Shown here piece after piece: positions 25,076 through 32,705 of a stretch of DNA of 64,000 nucleotides. The translations under genes and the position numbers were made by a program. Origin of the DNA: Achromobacter animicus (GTDB lineage Bacteria; Pseudomonadota; Gammaproteobacteria; Burkholderiales; Burkholderiaceae_B); the NCBI RefSeq assembly GCF_902859585.1, contig NZ_CADIJM010000010.1:1-64000 (forward strand). The letters are read 5' to 3'. The notes under the pieces were generated by a model that ran no database searches, had not been told where the DNA came from, and saw only the letters and a program-made list of their open reading frames with translations. Positions within the stretch are counted from its first letter, which is position 1. Each line of letters starts with the position of its first letter.

Positions 25076-25930
25076 ATGCCGCGCACCATTCACCTGCTGA
25101 TCGTCGACCCGCAAAACGATTTCTGCGACTTGCCCGAGTCGTACCGGCCCCTCGACCCGCTGACCGGCCTGGCGGTTGCGCCCGCGCTGCCCATCGCAGG
25201 CGCCCACGCAGACATGCAGCGGCTGGCGCGGTTCATCGACGCCACGGCCCCCGTGCTCTCCTCGATCACGGTCACGCTGGATTCGCATCATCGTCTGGAC
25301 ATTGCGCACCCCACGTTCTGGCGCGCGGGCAATGGCGACCCGGTCGCGCCCTTCACGCCGATCACGGCGGCGCAATTGCGCGCCGGCGAATTCGTGCCGC
25401 GCCATGACGACGACCTGCCGCGCACGCTCAACTACCTGGATGAACTCGAAGCGCGGGGCCGCTACACGCTGATGGCGTGGCCGGTGCATTGCGAGATCGG
25501 CACGTGGGGTCATAACGTGCATCCCGACGTGCGCGCCGCGTATGGTCGTTGGGAAGAAGAGCGCCAGTTCATTGTGCGCAAGGTGCCCAAGGGCGCCAAT
25601 CCCTGGACCGAACACTACAGCGCGCTGATGGCCGAGGTGCCAGACGCCGACGATCCGCGCAGCCAGCTCAACCGCGGCTTGCTGGACTCGCTGGACCGCG
25701 CCGATCTGATCCTGATCGCGGGTGAGGCCGGCAGCCACTGCGTCAAGGCCACCGTCGAACACCTGGCCGAGCACCTGCCCGGTGGCAACCTGTCGCGCAT
25801 CGTGCTGCTGACGGACTGCATGAGTCCCGTCGCGGGCTTTGCGAACGCACAGTCGAGCTTTCTGCAACGCATGCGGGATCTCGGCGTGCAGGAACGCACC
25901 AGCACCGACATGGCGCGCGCGCTGGCGTAA
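25076..25930 (+). CDS. cysteine hydrolase, nicotinamidase/isochorismatase superfamily
   Basis: 284 residues. The catalytic triad is visible: D11 in LIVDPQNDF, Lys169 or Lys172 in VRKVPKG, and C222 in GEAGSHCVKAT. A metal site like that of nicotinamidases is suggested by TLDSHH (D69, H71/H72), and WPVHC-x-x-GT follows at 136-143. The length exceeds typical PncA (about 210), so another amide may be the substrate. No Shine-Dalgarno is seen; a run of eight C occupies that place, and translation may depend on the small upstream ORF. Likely repressed by the TetR protein. Confidence 0.85.
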   Translation: MPRTIHLLIVDPQNDFCDLPESYRPLDPLTGLAVAPALPIAGAHADMQRLARFIDATAPVLSSITVTLDSHHRLDIAHPTFWRAGNGDPVAPFTPITAAQLRAGEFVPRHDDDLPRTLNYLDELEARGRYTLMAWPVHCEIGTWGHNVHPDVRAAYGRWEEERQFIVRKVPKGANPWTEHYSALMAEVPDADDPRSQLNRGLLDSLDRADLILIAGEAGSHCVKATVEHLAEHLPGGNLSRIVLLTDCMSPVAGFANAQSSFLQRMRDLGVQERTSTDMARALA

Positions 25931-26025
25931 GACGGCGACGCGCAGTCGGCGCGCCCAAACACAACGGCCGCCTGCGTCAGCAAGGCGGCCGTGAAAGGGT
26001 GAACAGCGAAGTCAGCGCGTGGCGT

Positions 26026-26622
26026 TCAGGCGCCGTGGCCCGTCTTGCCTTCGCATTCAACGTAAAGCGCGCTGATCGCTTCGCACAACGCGGGCGGCTG
26101 TTGGAACAGGCGCGATACCAGCAGACAGCCCTGGATCGTCGCGAACACCGCCCGCCCCGCTGCTTCGGGCGTGCCGGAAAACTTCAGCGTACCCTGCGCC
26201 GCGCCTTCGGCCAGCACGCGGGCCAGCCACGCTTCGTGCGCGCGGAAGAACCCCTGCAGCGCGCCGCGGACCCGTTCCGACAAACTCATCACGTCGGCGG
26301 CCAACATGCCGCCCAGACAGAGCTCACCGGAACCGCAGGCGGCGGATTCCATCATCGACAGATATTTTTCAAGCTGCGCCTGCGCCGGCTGCGCGGTGTC
26401 GATCCCGCGCACCGCGCCAAGTGCGCGCGTGCTGTAGGCCTCGACCGCTTCGTACAGCAGGTCGTCCTTGCCTGGAAAGTAGTAATGGATGCTGGACGTC
26501 TTGACGCCCACATGCTCAGCCAGGTCGCGGTAGCTGAAGCCGTTGCATCCGCGCATGCGGATCAGCTTCTCGGCGTGCGCCAGAAGCAGTTCGCGAGTGG
26601 TATTGGAAGTCGGGGTATCCAT
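26026..26622 (-). CDS. TetR/AcrR family regulator next to the DUF4148 array
   Basis: 198 residues with the helix-turn-helix DLAEHVGVKTSSIHYYFPGKDDLLYEAVEAY at about residues 33-63. The C-terminal ligand domain contains several Cys (CGSGELCLGG, QGCLLVS), which could sense redox or electrophiles, as in NemR-like regulators; that is inference. A 16-bp TAYCTAY-N2-RTAGRTA element lies 11 bp upstream of its start. Similar elements precede each of the three DUF4148 genes that follow, so it probably controls them and itself. Confidence 0.85.
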   Translation of the reverse strand: MDTPTSNTTRELLLAHAEKLIRMRGCNGFSYRDLAEHVGVKTSSIHYYFPGKDDLLYEAVEAYSTRALGAVRGIDTAQPAQAQLEKYLSMMESAACGSGELCLGGMLAADVMSLSERVRGALQGFFRAHEAWLARVLAEGAAQGTLKFSGTPEAAGRAVFATIQGCLLVSRLFQQPPALCEAISALYVECEGKTGHGA

Positions 26623-26632
26623 GGCGGCATAT

Positions 26633-26648
26633 TACCTACTAATAGATC
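26633..26648. promoter_or_regulatory. inverted-repeat operator A (TetR gene)
   Basis: TACCTACTAATAGATC fits the consensus TAYCTAY-N2-RTAGRTA with one mismatch in the last base. It lies 11 bp upstream of the TetR start. Confidence 0.6.
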
Positions 26649-26776
26649 GGTTCGTCATTGGGAGGGTCCCTGATCGGCAGTTGCCGAGCGGGCCATTCCA
26701 TGTCACCGACCGTGCCAGCGGACTCCGGCCGGGACAAGAATCCCGCCCCCGGGGTCCGCTTTGATTGCCATCTGCT

Positions 26777-27082
26777 TCAGCCTTGCACGGGCGGGTAGTC
26801 GAGTTCACCGCCGTCGGTCAGGCCTTGGGCGCGGGCGGCTGCCAGTTCCTGCTTGACCTGAGCGCGCGTCTTGTCGCCAGCGTGGGCAAAGGCGGTGGCG
26901 GCGTAGCCTTCTTCACCGGACACCAGTTCGCCATTGGCGCGGGCGGCTGCCAGTTCTTGCTGCACCTGAGCGCGGGTCACCGTGCTTTGGGTGTTCAGTT
27001 CGGGCGGATAGTCCAGTTCGCCGGCTTGGGCAGCGCCGATGAAGGAAGCGGAAAGAATCAGGGCAGAAATGAGGGTCTTCAT
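26777..27082 (-). CDS. DUF4148 small secreted protein, tandem copy 1
   Basis: 101 residues. The signal peptide MKTLISALILSASFIGAAQA is followed by GELDYPPELN, then two DUF4148 units with the pattern TRAQVxQELAAARxxG, and the C-terminal GELDYPPVQG. This copy differs from the next two mainly in the middle (YAATAFAHAGDKT). It is predicted to be periplasmic or exported; function unknown. An operator-like palindrome lies 58 bp upstream. It is the copy nearest the TetR gene. Confidence 0.87.
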   Translation of the reverse strand: MKTLISALILSASFIGAAQAGELDYPPELNTQSTVTRAQVQQELAAARANGELVSGEEGYAATAFAHAGDKTRAQVKQELAAARAQGLTDGGELDYPPVQG

Positions 27083-27139
27083 GAGAAATCTCCAGAATGG
27101 TTGAGTTGCTGCAGTTGCTGCGAGGTTGTCGGTTAAGGC

Positions 27140-27155
27140 TATCTATCTATAGATA
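27140..27155. promoter_or_regulatory. inverted-repeat operator B (DUF4148 copy 1)
   Basis: TATCTATCTATAGATA has perfect 7-bp arms around a 2-base centre. It lies 57 bp upstream of the copy 1 start codon, in the same place as in copy 2. Confidence 0.65.
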
Positions 27156-27173
27156 GAGGCGTGGTCGAAAAAA

Positions 27174-27479
27174 TCAGCCTTGAACGGGCGGGTAGTCCAG
27201 TTCGCCGCCGTCGGTCAGGCCTTGAGCGCGGGCAGCAGCCAGTTCTTGCTTGACCTGAGCGCGCGTCTTGTCGCTGGTGAAAGGGATCGGGGCAGCGGCG
27301 TAGCCTTCTTCACCGAATGCCAGTTCACCGTTGACGCGGGCGGCGGCCAGTTCTTGCTGCACTTGAGCGCGGGTCACCGTGCTTTGGGTGTTCAGCTCGG
27401 GCGGATAGTCCAGTTCGCCAGCTTGGGCAGCGCCGATAAAGGAAGCGGAAAGGATCAGGGCGGAAACGAGGGTCTTCAT
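27174..27479 (-). CDS. DUF4148 small secreted protein, tandem copy 2
   Basis: 101 residues, with the signal peptide MKTLVSALILSASFIGAAQA and the same two-unit mature part as its neighbours. The variable middle reads YAAAPIPFTSDKT. The GGAGATTTCTC stretch before the ATG supplies the ribosome binding site. It is exported by prediction and of unknown function. It shares its layout with copies 1 and 3, each having its own promoter and operator rather than forming an operon. Confidence 0.87.
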   Translation of the reverse strand: MKTLVSALILSASFIGAAQAGELDYPPELNTQSTVTRAQVQQELAAARVNGELAFGEEGYAAAPIPFTSDKTRAQVKQELAAARAQGLTDGGELDYPPVQG

Positions 27480-27535
27480 GAGAAATCTCCAGTCAGTTCG
27501 GTTTGAAATGCAGTGTTGCGTTGTGGGGTTGAAGC

Positions 27536-27551
27536 TATCTATCTATAGATA
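27536..27551. promoter_or_regulatory. inverted-repeat operator C (DUF4148 copy 2)
   Basis: It is identical to operator B (TATCTATCTATAGATA) and lies 56 bp upstream of the copy 2 start codon. Confidence 0.65.
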
Positions 27552-27569
27552 GAGGTTTGGTCGAAAAAA

Positions 27570-27875
27570 TCAGCCTTGAACGGGCGGGTAGTCCAGTTCG
27601 CCACCGTCGGTCAGACCTTGAGCGCGGGCGGCAGCCAGTTCTTGCTTGACCTGAGCGCGGGTCTTGTCGCTGGTGAAGGCGATCGGGGCGGCGGCGTAGG
27701 CTTCTTCACCGAATGCCAGTTCACCGTTGACGCGGGCGGCGGCCAATTCTTGCTGCACTTGAGCGCGGGTCACCGTGCTTTGGGTGTTCAGTTCGGGCGG
27801 ATAGTCCAGTTCGCCAGCTTGGGCAGCGCCGATGAAGGAAGCGGAAAGAATCAGGGCGGATACGAGGGTCTTCAT
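27570..27875 (-). CDS. DUF4148 small secreted protein, tandem copy 3
   Basis: 101 residues from the ATG at 27875; a TTG two codons upstream is ignored because the other copies begin at MKTL. It is almost identical to copy 2, with YAAAPIAFTSDKT in the middle. A GGAG lies upstream of the start. Its operator is a diverged member of the set and sits slightly closer (42 bp). Small exported protein, function unknown. Confidence 0.87.
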   Translation of the reverse strand: MKTLVSALILSASFIGAAQAGELDYPPELNTQSTVTRAQVQQELAAARVNGELAFGEEAYAAAPIAFTSDKTRAQVKQELAAARAQGLTDGGELDYPPVQG

Positions 27876-27917
27876 GGTCAATCTCCAGGTTTAGATGCAG
27901 TATGCGTTTCAGTTAGC

Positions 27918-27933
27918 TATCTACTTGTAGGTA
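27918..27933. promoter_or_regulatory. inverted-repeat operator D (DUF4148 copy 3)
   Basis: TATCTACTTGTAGGTA has arms that match except at one position. It lies 42 bp upstream of the copy 3 start. Confidence 0.6.
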
Positions 27934-28025
27934 GATGTCGAGGGAAATAAAAAGGCGGTCCTACTGTATTTCTGATTTCGGCGCCGGGCGGTTTGTTGTT
28001 TGCGCTGCGTCGATGGGATGAATCT

Positions 28026-28041
28026 TACCTACTACTAGATA
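28026..28041. promoter_or_regulatory. inverted-repeat operator E (orphan)
   Basis: TACCTACTACTAGATA fits the same consensus as operators A-D. No start codon lies close by; it is 150 bp upstream of DUF4148 copy 3. It may be a distal site for that promoter or a remnant of another unit. Confidence 0.5.
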
Positions 28042-28177
28042 GACGACACAAGCCGGTAAAGTGAAACAATTTATGTCGCGACGCAGGCCAACCACAACGG
28101 ATTCGCCGTGATGGCCTGAATCAGTGCAGTGCGGCGGCTCCCGCTGGCGTGGCCAACGGGACCGCCGTCGCCGGCAA

Positions 28178-29344
28178 TCAGGCCGACAGCGCCCGCATCA
28201 CGGCGTACAGATCGGACTTGCCCTCAAAGCCGATGCCCGGCAGGTCCGGCATCGTGACGTAGCCGGCCTCCACCTTCACCCCGTCCGGAAAGCCGCCAAA
28301 GGGCTGGAACAGATCCGGGTAGCTCTCATTACCGCCCAGACCCAGACCCGCCGCGATGTTCAGCGACATCTGATGCCCGCCATGCGGCACGCAGCGGCTC
28401 GCGGACCAGCCATGCTGACGCAGCATCGCGAGCGTGCGCAGGTACTCCACCAACCCATAGCTGAGCGCGCAATCGAACTGCAGATAATCGCGGTCGGCGC
28501 GCATGCCGCCATAGCGGATCAGGTTGCGCGCATCCTGCATCGAGAAGAGGTTTTCGCCCGTGGCCATGGGCTTGTCGTAGTAGTTGCGCAGCGTCGCCTG
28601 CAGTTCGAAATCCAGCGGATCGCCCGCTTCCTCGTACCAGAAGAGGTCGTACTGGGACAGCGCCTTGGCGTAGGCAATCGCCGTGTCCAGGTCGAACCGC
28701 CCGTTCGCATCCACAGCCAGCTTCTGGCCGTCCTGCAGCACGCTCAGCACCGAGTCGATCCGGCGAAGGTCCTCGTCCAGCGACGCGCCGCCAATCTTCT
28801 TTTTCACGACCGTATAGCCGCGATCGAGATAGCTGCGCATTTCGTCCTTGAGCGCGGCGTGGTCCTGCCCTGGGTGGTAGTAGCCGCCGGCCGCGTACAC
28901 AAACACCCGCCGGTCCGGCTGGCCATTGCCGTAGCGTTCGGCCAGCAACTGGAAAAGCGGCTTGCCTTCGATTTTTGCGACCGCATCCCACACGGCCATG
29001 TCGATGGTGCCGATCGCCACCGACCGCTCACCGTGACCGCCGGGCTTCTCGTTCTTGAACATCGCGTCCCAGACCTTGTGCGGATCCAGGTTGCGCCCCG
29101 TGGCGTCCACCAGCGTATCCGGGTCCGCTTCCAGCACGCGCGGGATGAAGCGCTCGCGCATGAGCTTGCCCTGTCCATAACGGCCATTCGAATTGAAGCC
29201 GTACCCGACCACCGGCTTACCGTCGCGGATCACGTCGGTGATCACGGCGACCAGGCTCAGCGTCATCTTGCTGAAGTCGATGTAGGCGTTGCGGATGGGC
29301 GAGCTGATGGGCAGGGTCTGCTCGCGGATGTCGACGATTCTCAT
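28178..29344 (-). CDS. tarD: D(-)-tartrate dehydratase-like enolase superfamily enzyme
   Basis: 388 residues from the ATG at 29344 (MRIVDIRE). The protein follows the characterised Bradyrhizobium TarD closely: SSPIRNAYIDFSKM, GYGFNSNGRYGQG, NEKPGGHGERSVAIGTIDMAVWD, the catalytic Lys region VVKKKIGG, VDANGRF, FWYEEAGDPLD, ATGENLFS, and CVPHGGHQMSLNIAAGLGLGG with the catalytic His. It would dehydrate D-tartrate to oxaloacetate in a Mg-dependent reaction. The divergent LysR gene is the probable regulator. No tartrate transporter gene is adjacent. Confidence 0.87.
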   Translation of the reverse strand: MRIVDIREQTLPISSPIRNAYIDFSKMTLSLVAVITDVIRDGKPVVGYGFNSNGRYGQGKLMRERFIPRVLEADPDTLVDATGRNLDPHKVWDAMFKNEKPGGHGERSVAIGTIDMAVWDAVAKIEGKPLFQLLAERYGNGQPDRRVFVYAAGGYYHPGQDHAALKDEMRSYLDRGYTVVKKKIGGASLDEDLRRIDSVLSVLQDGQKLAVDANGRFDLDTAIAYAKALSQYDLFWYEEAGDPLDFELQATLRNYYDKPMATGENLFSMQDARNLIRYGGMRADRDYLQFDCALSYGLVEYLRTLAMLRQHGWSASRCVPHGGHQMSLNIAAGLGLGGNESYPDLFQPFGGFPDGVKVEAGYVTMPDLPGIGFEGKSDLYAVMRALSA

Positions 29345-29439
29345 GGCTTGTCTCCGGTTGGGTCGCATCGGGAATCGATAGATTAGTGGCGCATCCCTGC
29401 CCTAGAATTCACCCAAGTTCATTTGATTATTTACTTTCA

Positions 29440-30369
29440 GTGAAAGCCGACCTAGCCTCCGAGCTGCAGTTCTTCGTGCTGATCGCCCGGCTGGGCAGCC
29501 TGTCCGCGGCGGCGCGGCAACTGGATCTGACGCCCCCGGCGGCCACCAAGCGACTGGCCCTGATGGAAAAGCGCCTTGGCGTGCGGCTGGTCAACCGCAC
29601 CACGCGCAGCATCAGCCTGACCAACGAAGGCGAGACCTACCTGGCCTATGCGACCCGGATCCTGGCGGACCTGCGCGAGATGGAAGACGTGGTGTCCAGC
29701 AGCAGCGCCCAGCCGCGCGGCCTGATCCGCGTCAACGCCACGCTGGGATTCGGCCGCACGACCATCGCGCCGCTGGTCTCCGACTTTGCGAAGCGCTACC
29801 CGCAGGTGCAGGTTGAACTGGAGGTCACGGACCGGCCCGTCGATCTGGTGGAAGGCGCATTCGATCTGGCCATCCGCTTCGGCGAACTGCCCGACAAGCG
29901 CCTCGCCGCCCGCCGCATCATGACCAACCGCCGCTTTCTGTGCGCGTCGCCCCGCTACCTGAAGGCGCACGGCACGCCGGCAACGCTGGCCGACCTGGCG
30001 CATCACCAGTGCATTCTTCACCGGCAAAACGACGAGGCGCACGGCGTCTGGCGGTTTACACACAAAGGCCGCGTCGAAGTGGTGAAGGTGGAAGGCGGGC
30101 TATCCAGCAATGACGGCGACATCGTGCTGGGCTGGGCCCTGGACGGCCACGGCATCCTCATCCGGTCGGAATGGGATCTGGCCAAATATCTGGAAAGCGG
30201 CAGGCTGCGGGTGGTGCTGCCCGACTTCGCGCTGCCGTCGGCGGACCTGTTCGTCTACTACCCGCAACGCCGCAACCAGACGGCTCGCACGCGGGCGTTT
30301 ATCGATTTTCTGATTGAGGCATTTCAGCCAGGTCCTGCAAAGGAAATCGCTGGCGCGGACCGTCCCTAG
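29440..30369 (+). CDS. LysR family regulator, divergent from tarD
   Basis: 309 residues from the GTG at 29440, which puts the helix-turn-helix (LGSLSAAARQLDLTPPAATKRLALMEKRLGVRLVNRTTR) at the usual distance from the N terminus. Another GTG at 29386 is possible and would add 18 residues. The effector domain begins PRGLIRVNATLGFGR. Neither start has a good ribosome binding site. The 95-bp divergent intergenic region with tarD suggests that it activates the tartrate dehydratase gene. Confidence 0.85.
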   Translation: MKADLASELQFFVLIARLGSLSAAARQLDLTPPAATKRLALMEKRLGVRLVNRTTRSISLTNEGETYLAYATRILADLREMEDVVSSSSAQPRGLIRVNATLGFGRTTIAPLVSDFAKRYPQVQVELEVTDRPVDLVEGAFDLAIRFGELPDKRLAARRIMTNRRFLCASPRYLKAHGTPATLADLAHHQCILHRQNDEAHGVWRFTHKGRVEVVKVEGGLSSNDGDIVLGWALDGHGILIRSEWDLAKYLESGRLRVVLPDFALPSADLFVYYPQRRNQTARTRAFIDFLIEAFQPGPAKEIAGADRP

Positions 30370-30413
30370 CCCTTGAGGCGCGGCTGCGTCGCCCCGTGAT
30401 CCCCAAAAGCAAA

Positions 30414-30448
30414 ACCCCGGCCTTCCATTGAAAGCCGGGGTCTTGAAC
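30414..30448. terminator. bidirectional terminator between lysR and ssb
   Basis: The stem ACCCCGGC/GCCGGGGT (30414-30421 with 30434-30441) lies between two converging genes. On the minus strand (ssb) it is followed by TTTGCTTTT, which is the better U tract. Confidence 0.7.
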
Positions 30449-30469
30449 ATACCTAACGCGGGGCGACGC

Positions 30470-30985
30470 TTAGAACGGAATATCGTCGTCCATGTCCGCC
30501 AGGTTGGCGCCGCTGCTGGCCGGGGCCGCTGCGGGAGCCGGGCGCTGCTGGGGCGCCGGGCGTTGGGCCGGGGCGGCGCGCTGCTGGCGCGGCGCGTCGT
30601 CGTAGCCGCCGCCACCGTAGTTGCCGCCACCGCCGCCGCCGCCGTCTTCGCGGCCGCCCAGCATTTGCATCTGGTCAGCGACGACTTCGGTGCTGTAGCG
30701 GTCGGCGCCGGTGTCCTTGTCTTGCCACTTGCGCGTCTTGAGGCGGCCTTCGATGTAGACCGAGCGGCCCTTCTTCAGATATTCGCCGGCGATTTCAGCC
30801 AGGCGGTTGTACATGACGACGCGGTGCCATTCCGTTTCTTCGCGCTTTTCGCCGCTGGCCTTGTCCTTCCAGGACGAGGTCGTGGCGATCGACATGTTGC
30901 AGATTGCCGCCCCGTCGGGGCTGTAGCGGACTTCCGGGTCGCGACCCAGATTGCCCACGAGTATGACTTTGTTAACCGATGCCAT
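30470..30985 (-). CDS. ssb: single-stranded DNA-binding protein
   Basis: 171 residues. The OB-fold N-terminal half begins [20 protein letters not shown] and contains the conserved [24 protein letters not shown] Gly-rich then Gln/Pro/Ala-rich linker runs from about residue 113. The acidic tip DMDDDIPF binds partner repair and replication proteins. It coats single-stranded DNA in replication, recombination and repair. uvrA lies two genes away, a common arrangement. Confidence 0.97.
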   Translation of the reverse strand: MASVNKVILVGNLGRDPEVRYSPDGAAICNMSIATTSSWKDKASGEKREETEWHRVVMYNRLAEIAGEYLKKGRSVYIEGRLKTRKWQDKDTGADRYSTEVVADQMQMLGGREDGGGGGGGNYGGGGYDDAPRQQRAAPAQRPAPQQRPAPAAAPASSGANLADMDDDIPF

Positions 30986-31085
30986 GCCGATGTCCCTCTG
31001 TTGTTGACAGCCTGCGACTTGCGTTGCCGCGAGCGCGCCGGCAACAACATAAAAAAGCGATGTTGAAGACCGGCTTCATGAAACT

Positions 31086-31112
31086 CGCCGGTCATCGAAG
31101 CGATGACCGGCG
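31086..31112. repeat. perfect 12-bp inverted repeat upstream of ssb
   Basis: CGCCGGTCATCG and CGATGACCGGCG flank a 3-base loop in the 295-bp gap between the MFS gene and ssb, 101 bp upstream of the ssb start. There is no T run on either side. It may end the MFS transcript inefficiently or be a leader or protein-binding element for ssb. The rest of the gap shows no gene. Confidence 0.6.
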
Positions 31113-31280
31113 ATGCCCAGGTGAAGCCTGTGTTGATGCGTATTATCGACGAAAGCGCCCGCCGCGCCAAACGGGATCGGTGACAAATCGGTCACCGCAG
31201 GCAAACCATTTCGGCGCTGTTGGACGCCGTTCGGGGCCAGATCCGCGACTTTCCAAAGCCTGCGGGAAAGCCCGCAACGG

Positions 31281-32465
31281 TCAGGCCAGGGGCCGCAGCG
31301 CCCAGGTGACCGCCAGCCACACGGCCGACAGGATTGCCGCGCCGAGGAACACGGCGCTGGCGCCCGAATGCCCCGCCAGCCAGCCGCCCAGCGCGCCCCC
31401 GGCGAACAGGCCCGCGGCCTGCGCGGTGTTGTAGAAGCCCAGCGCCAATCCCTTGTAGGCCTGCGGCGCCACGCGCGAGACCAGCGACGGTTGCAGCGCC
31501 TCCAGCACATTGAAGACGACGAAGAATCCGGTCAGCGCGATGGCCAGCGTGTAAAAGCCGTGGCTGGCCGCCGGCAGCAGCGCACAAACGAGCACCAGGC
31601 CGGCCACCGACGCGCGCAGCGCGCCGCGGTGCGCCCGGCGCTTTTCGGCCACGAAGACCACCGGCACCATCAGCACGAACGACACCAGGATGACCGGCAG
31701 GTAGACCTTCCACAGGTCGCGCGCGTCCAGTCCGCCGACCTTGGCCAGCAGCGCCGGCACCACGACAAACAGCGACACCTGAATCAGATGCAGGACAAAG
31801 ACGCCAAAATTCAGCCGCAGCAGGTCGCGATGGGTCAGGACCTCGCGCGGCTTGGCCGCCTGCATCGTGCGGGCCTGCGTGCGAGGCACCACCGGCACCA
31901 CGAACCGCGCCACGGCCAGGCAGACGACGCCCAGGCAGGCGATGGTCCAGAACAGGCCCGACAGCCCCCACCAGCCCACCAGCACCGGCGACAGCACCAG
32001 CGACACAGCGAATGACAATCCGATCGATGCGCCCACCATCGCCATGGCGCGCGTGCGCACCTCGTCGCGGGTGGCGTCGGCCAGCCAGGCGGTGACCGCG
32101 GCGGAAATGGCGCCGGCGCCCTGGATGGCGCGGCCTATGGTGATCCAGAAGACGTCCGTCGCCTGCGCACAAACGATGCTGCCGGCGATAAACAGCAACA
32201 ACCCGAAGATCACCACCGGACGGCGCCCCCAGCGGTCGGACGCCAGACCGAAGGGAATCTGCATGAACGCCTGGGTCAGGCCGTACATGCCTAGCGCCAG
32301 CCCCACGCGGGCAGGATCGTCGCCGCCCGGCATGCCGCTTGCGGCAACGGCAAAAACGGGCAGCAACAGGAACAGCCCCAGCATCCGCGCGGCGAACAGG
32401 CCGGCCAGGGCCACGCTGGCGCGGCGCTCGGAGGGGGTCAATTTCAGTTTTTTATCTGCCGGCAT
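31281..32465 (-). CDS. MFS transporter (YajR/Bcr-like)
   Basis: 394 residues with 12 hydrophobic segments. The TM1 region is LAGLFAARMLGLFLLLPVFAV and the loop 2-3 motif is GLASDRWGRRPVVIFG. TM5 includes ASIGLSFAVSLVLSPVLVG. It resembles the proton-driven exporter group found beside uvrA/ssb in many beta- and gamma-proteobacteria. Substrate unknown. It is divergent from uvrA by 240 bp and precedes ssb on the same strand. Confidence 0.87.
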   Translation of the reverse strand: MPADKKLKLTPSERRASVALAGLFAARMLGLFLLLPVFAVAASGMPGGDDPARVGLALGMYGLTQAFMQIPFGLASDRWGRRPVVIFGLLLFIAGSIVCAQATDVFWITIGRAIQGAGAISAAVTAWLADATRDEVRTRAMAMVGASIGLSFAVSLVLSPVLVGWWGLSGLFWTIACLGVVCLAVARFVVPVVPRTQARTMQAAKPREVLTHRDLLRLNFGVFVLHLIQVSLFVVVPALLAKVGGLDARDLWKVYLPVILVSFVLMVPVVFVAEKRRAHRGALRASVAGLVLVCALLPAASHGFYTLAIALTGFFVVFNVLEALQPSLVSRVAPQAYKGLALGFYNTAQAAGLFAGGALGGWLAGHSGASAVFLGAAILSAVWLAVTWALRPLA

Positions 32466-32705
32466 GCGGAAATTTCAACGATGACTAGGGCGGCGCGCAT
32501 GCTTCTCATGTCATACGCTCACGGTCTGATGCTTGCGGTGCGGCGCCGGCCTCAGGCCAGTCCAACCGGATGAACGGCCTTGAACGCGAGAGGATTCGGC
32601 GCGCTATAGTACCAAGTTGGCCTTTGAAATCGCTTAAATGCGCCCAAAGGGTGCGCGGGATCAAAGGCGTCATCGACGACGCAACTGGACGTTACCCATA
32701 CCGAC

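Larger units (their letters stand above)
26777..27940. repeat. tandem triplication of a 396-397 bp gene-plus-promoter unit
   Basis: The three DUF4148 genes end at 26777, 27174 and 27570, giving periods of 397 and 396 bp. The coding parts are nearly identical, and each unit includes its own leader and a TAYCTAY-N2-RTAGRTA palindrome. Units 2 and 3 are most alike, including the operator-stop junction, which suggests the latest duplication or gene conversion was between them. Confidence 0.85.
27876..28177. other. 302-bp region upstream of DUF4148 copy 3, no gene
   Basis: This stretch contains operators D and E and then sequence with no coding character up to the tartrate dehydratase stop. No terminator with a T run is visible for the tartrate dehydratase gene. 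Confidence 0.5.

Noticed and set aside
32466-32705. LexA box before uvrA
   Set aside because: I looked for CTGT-N8-ACAG and found no acceptable match in the interval.
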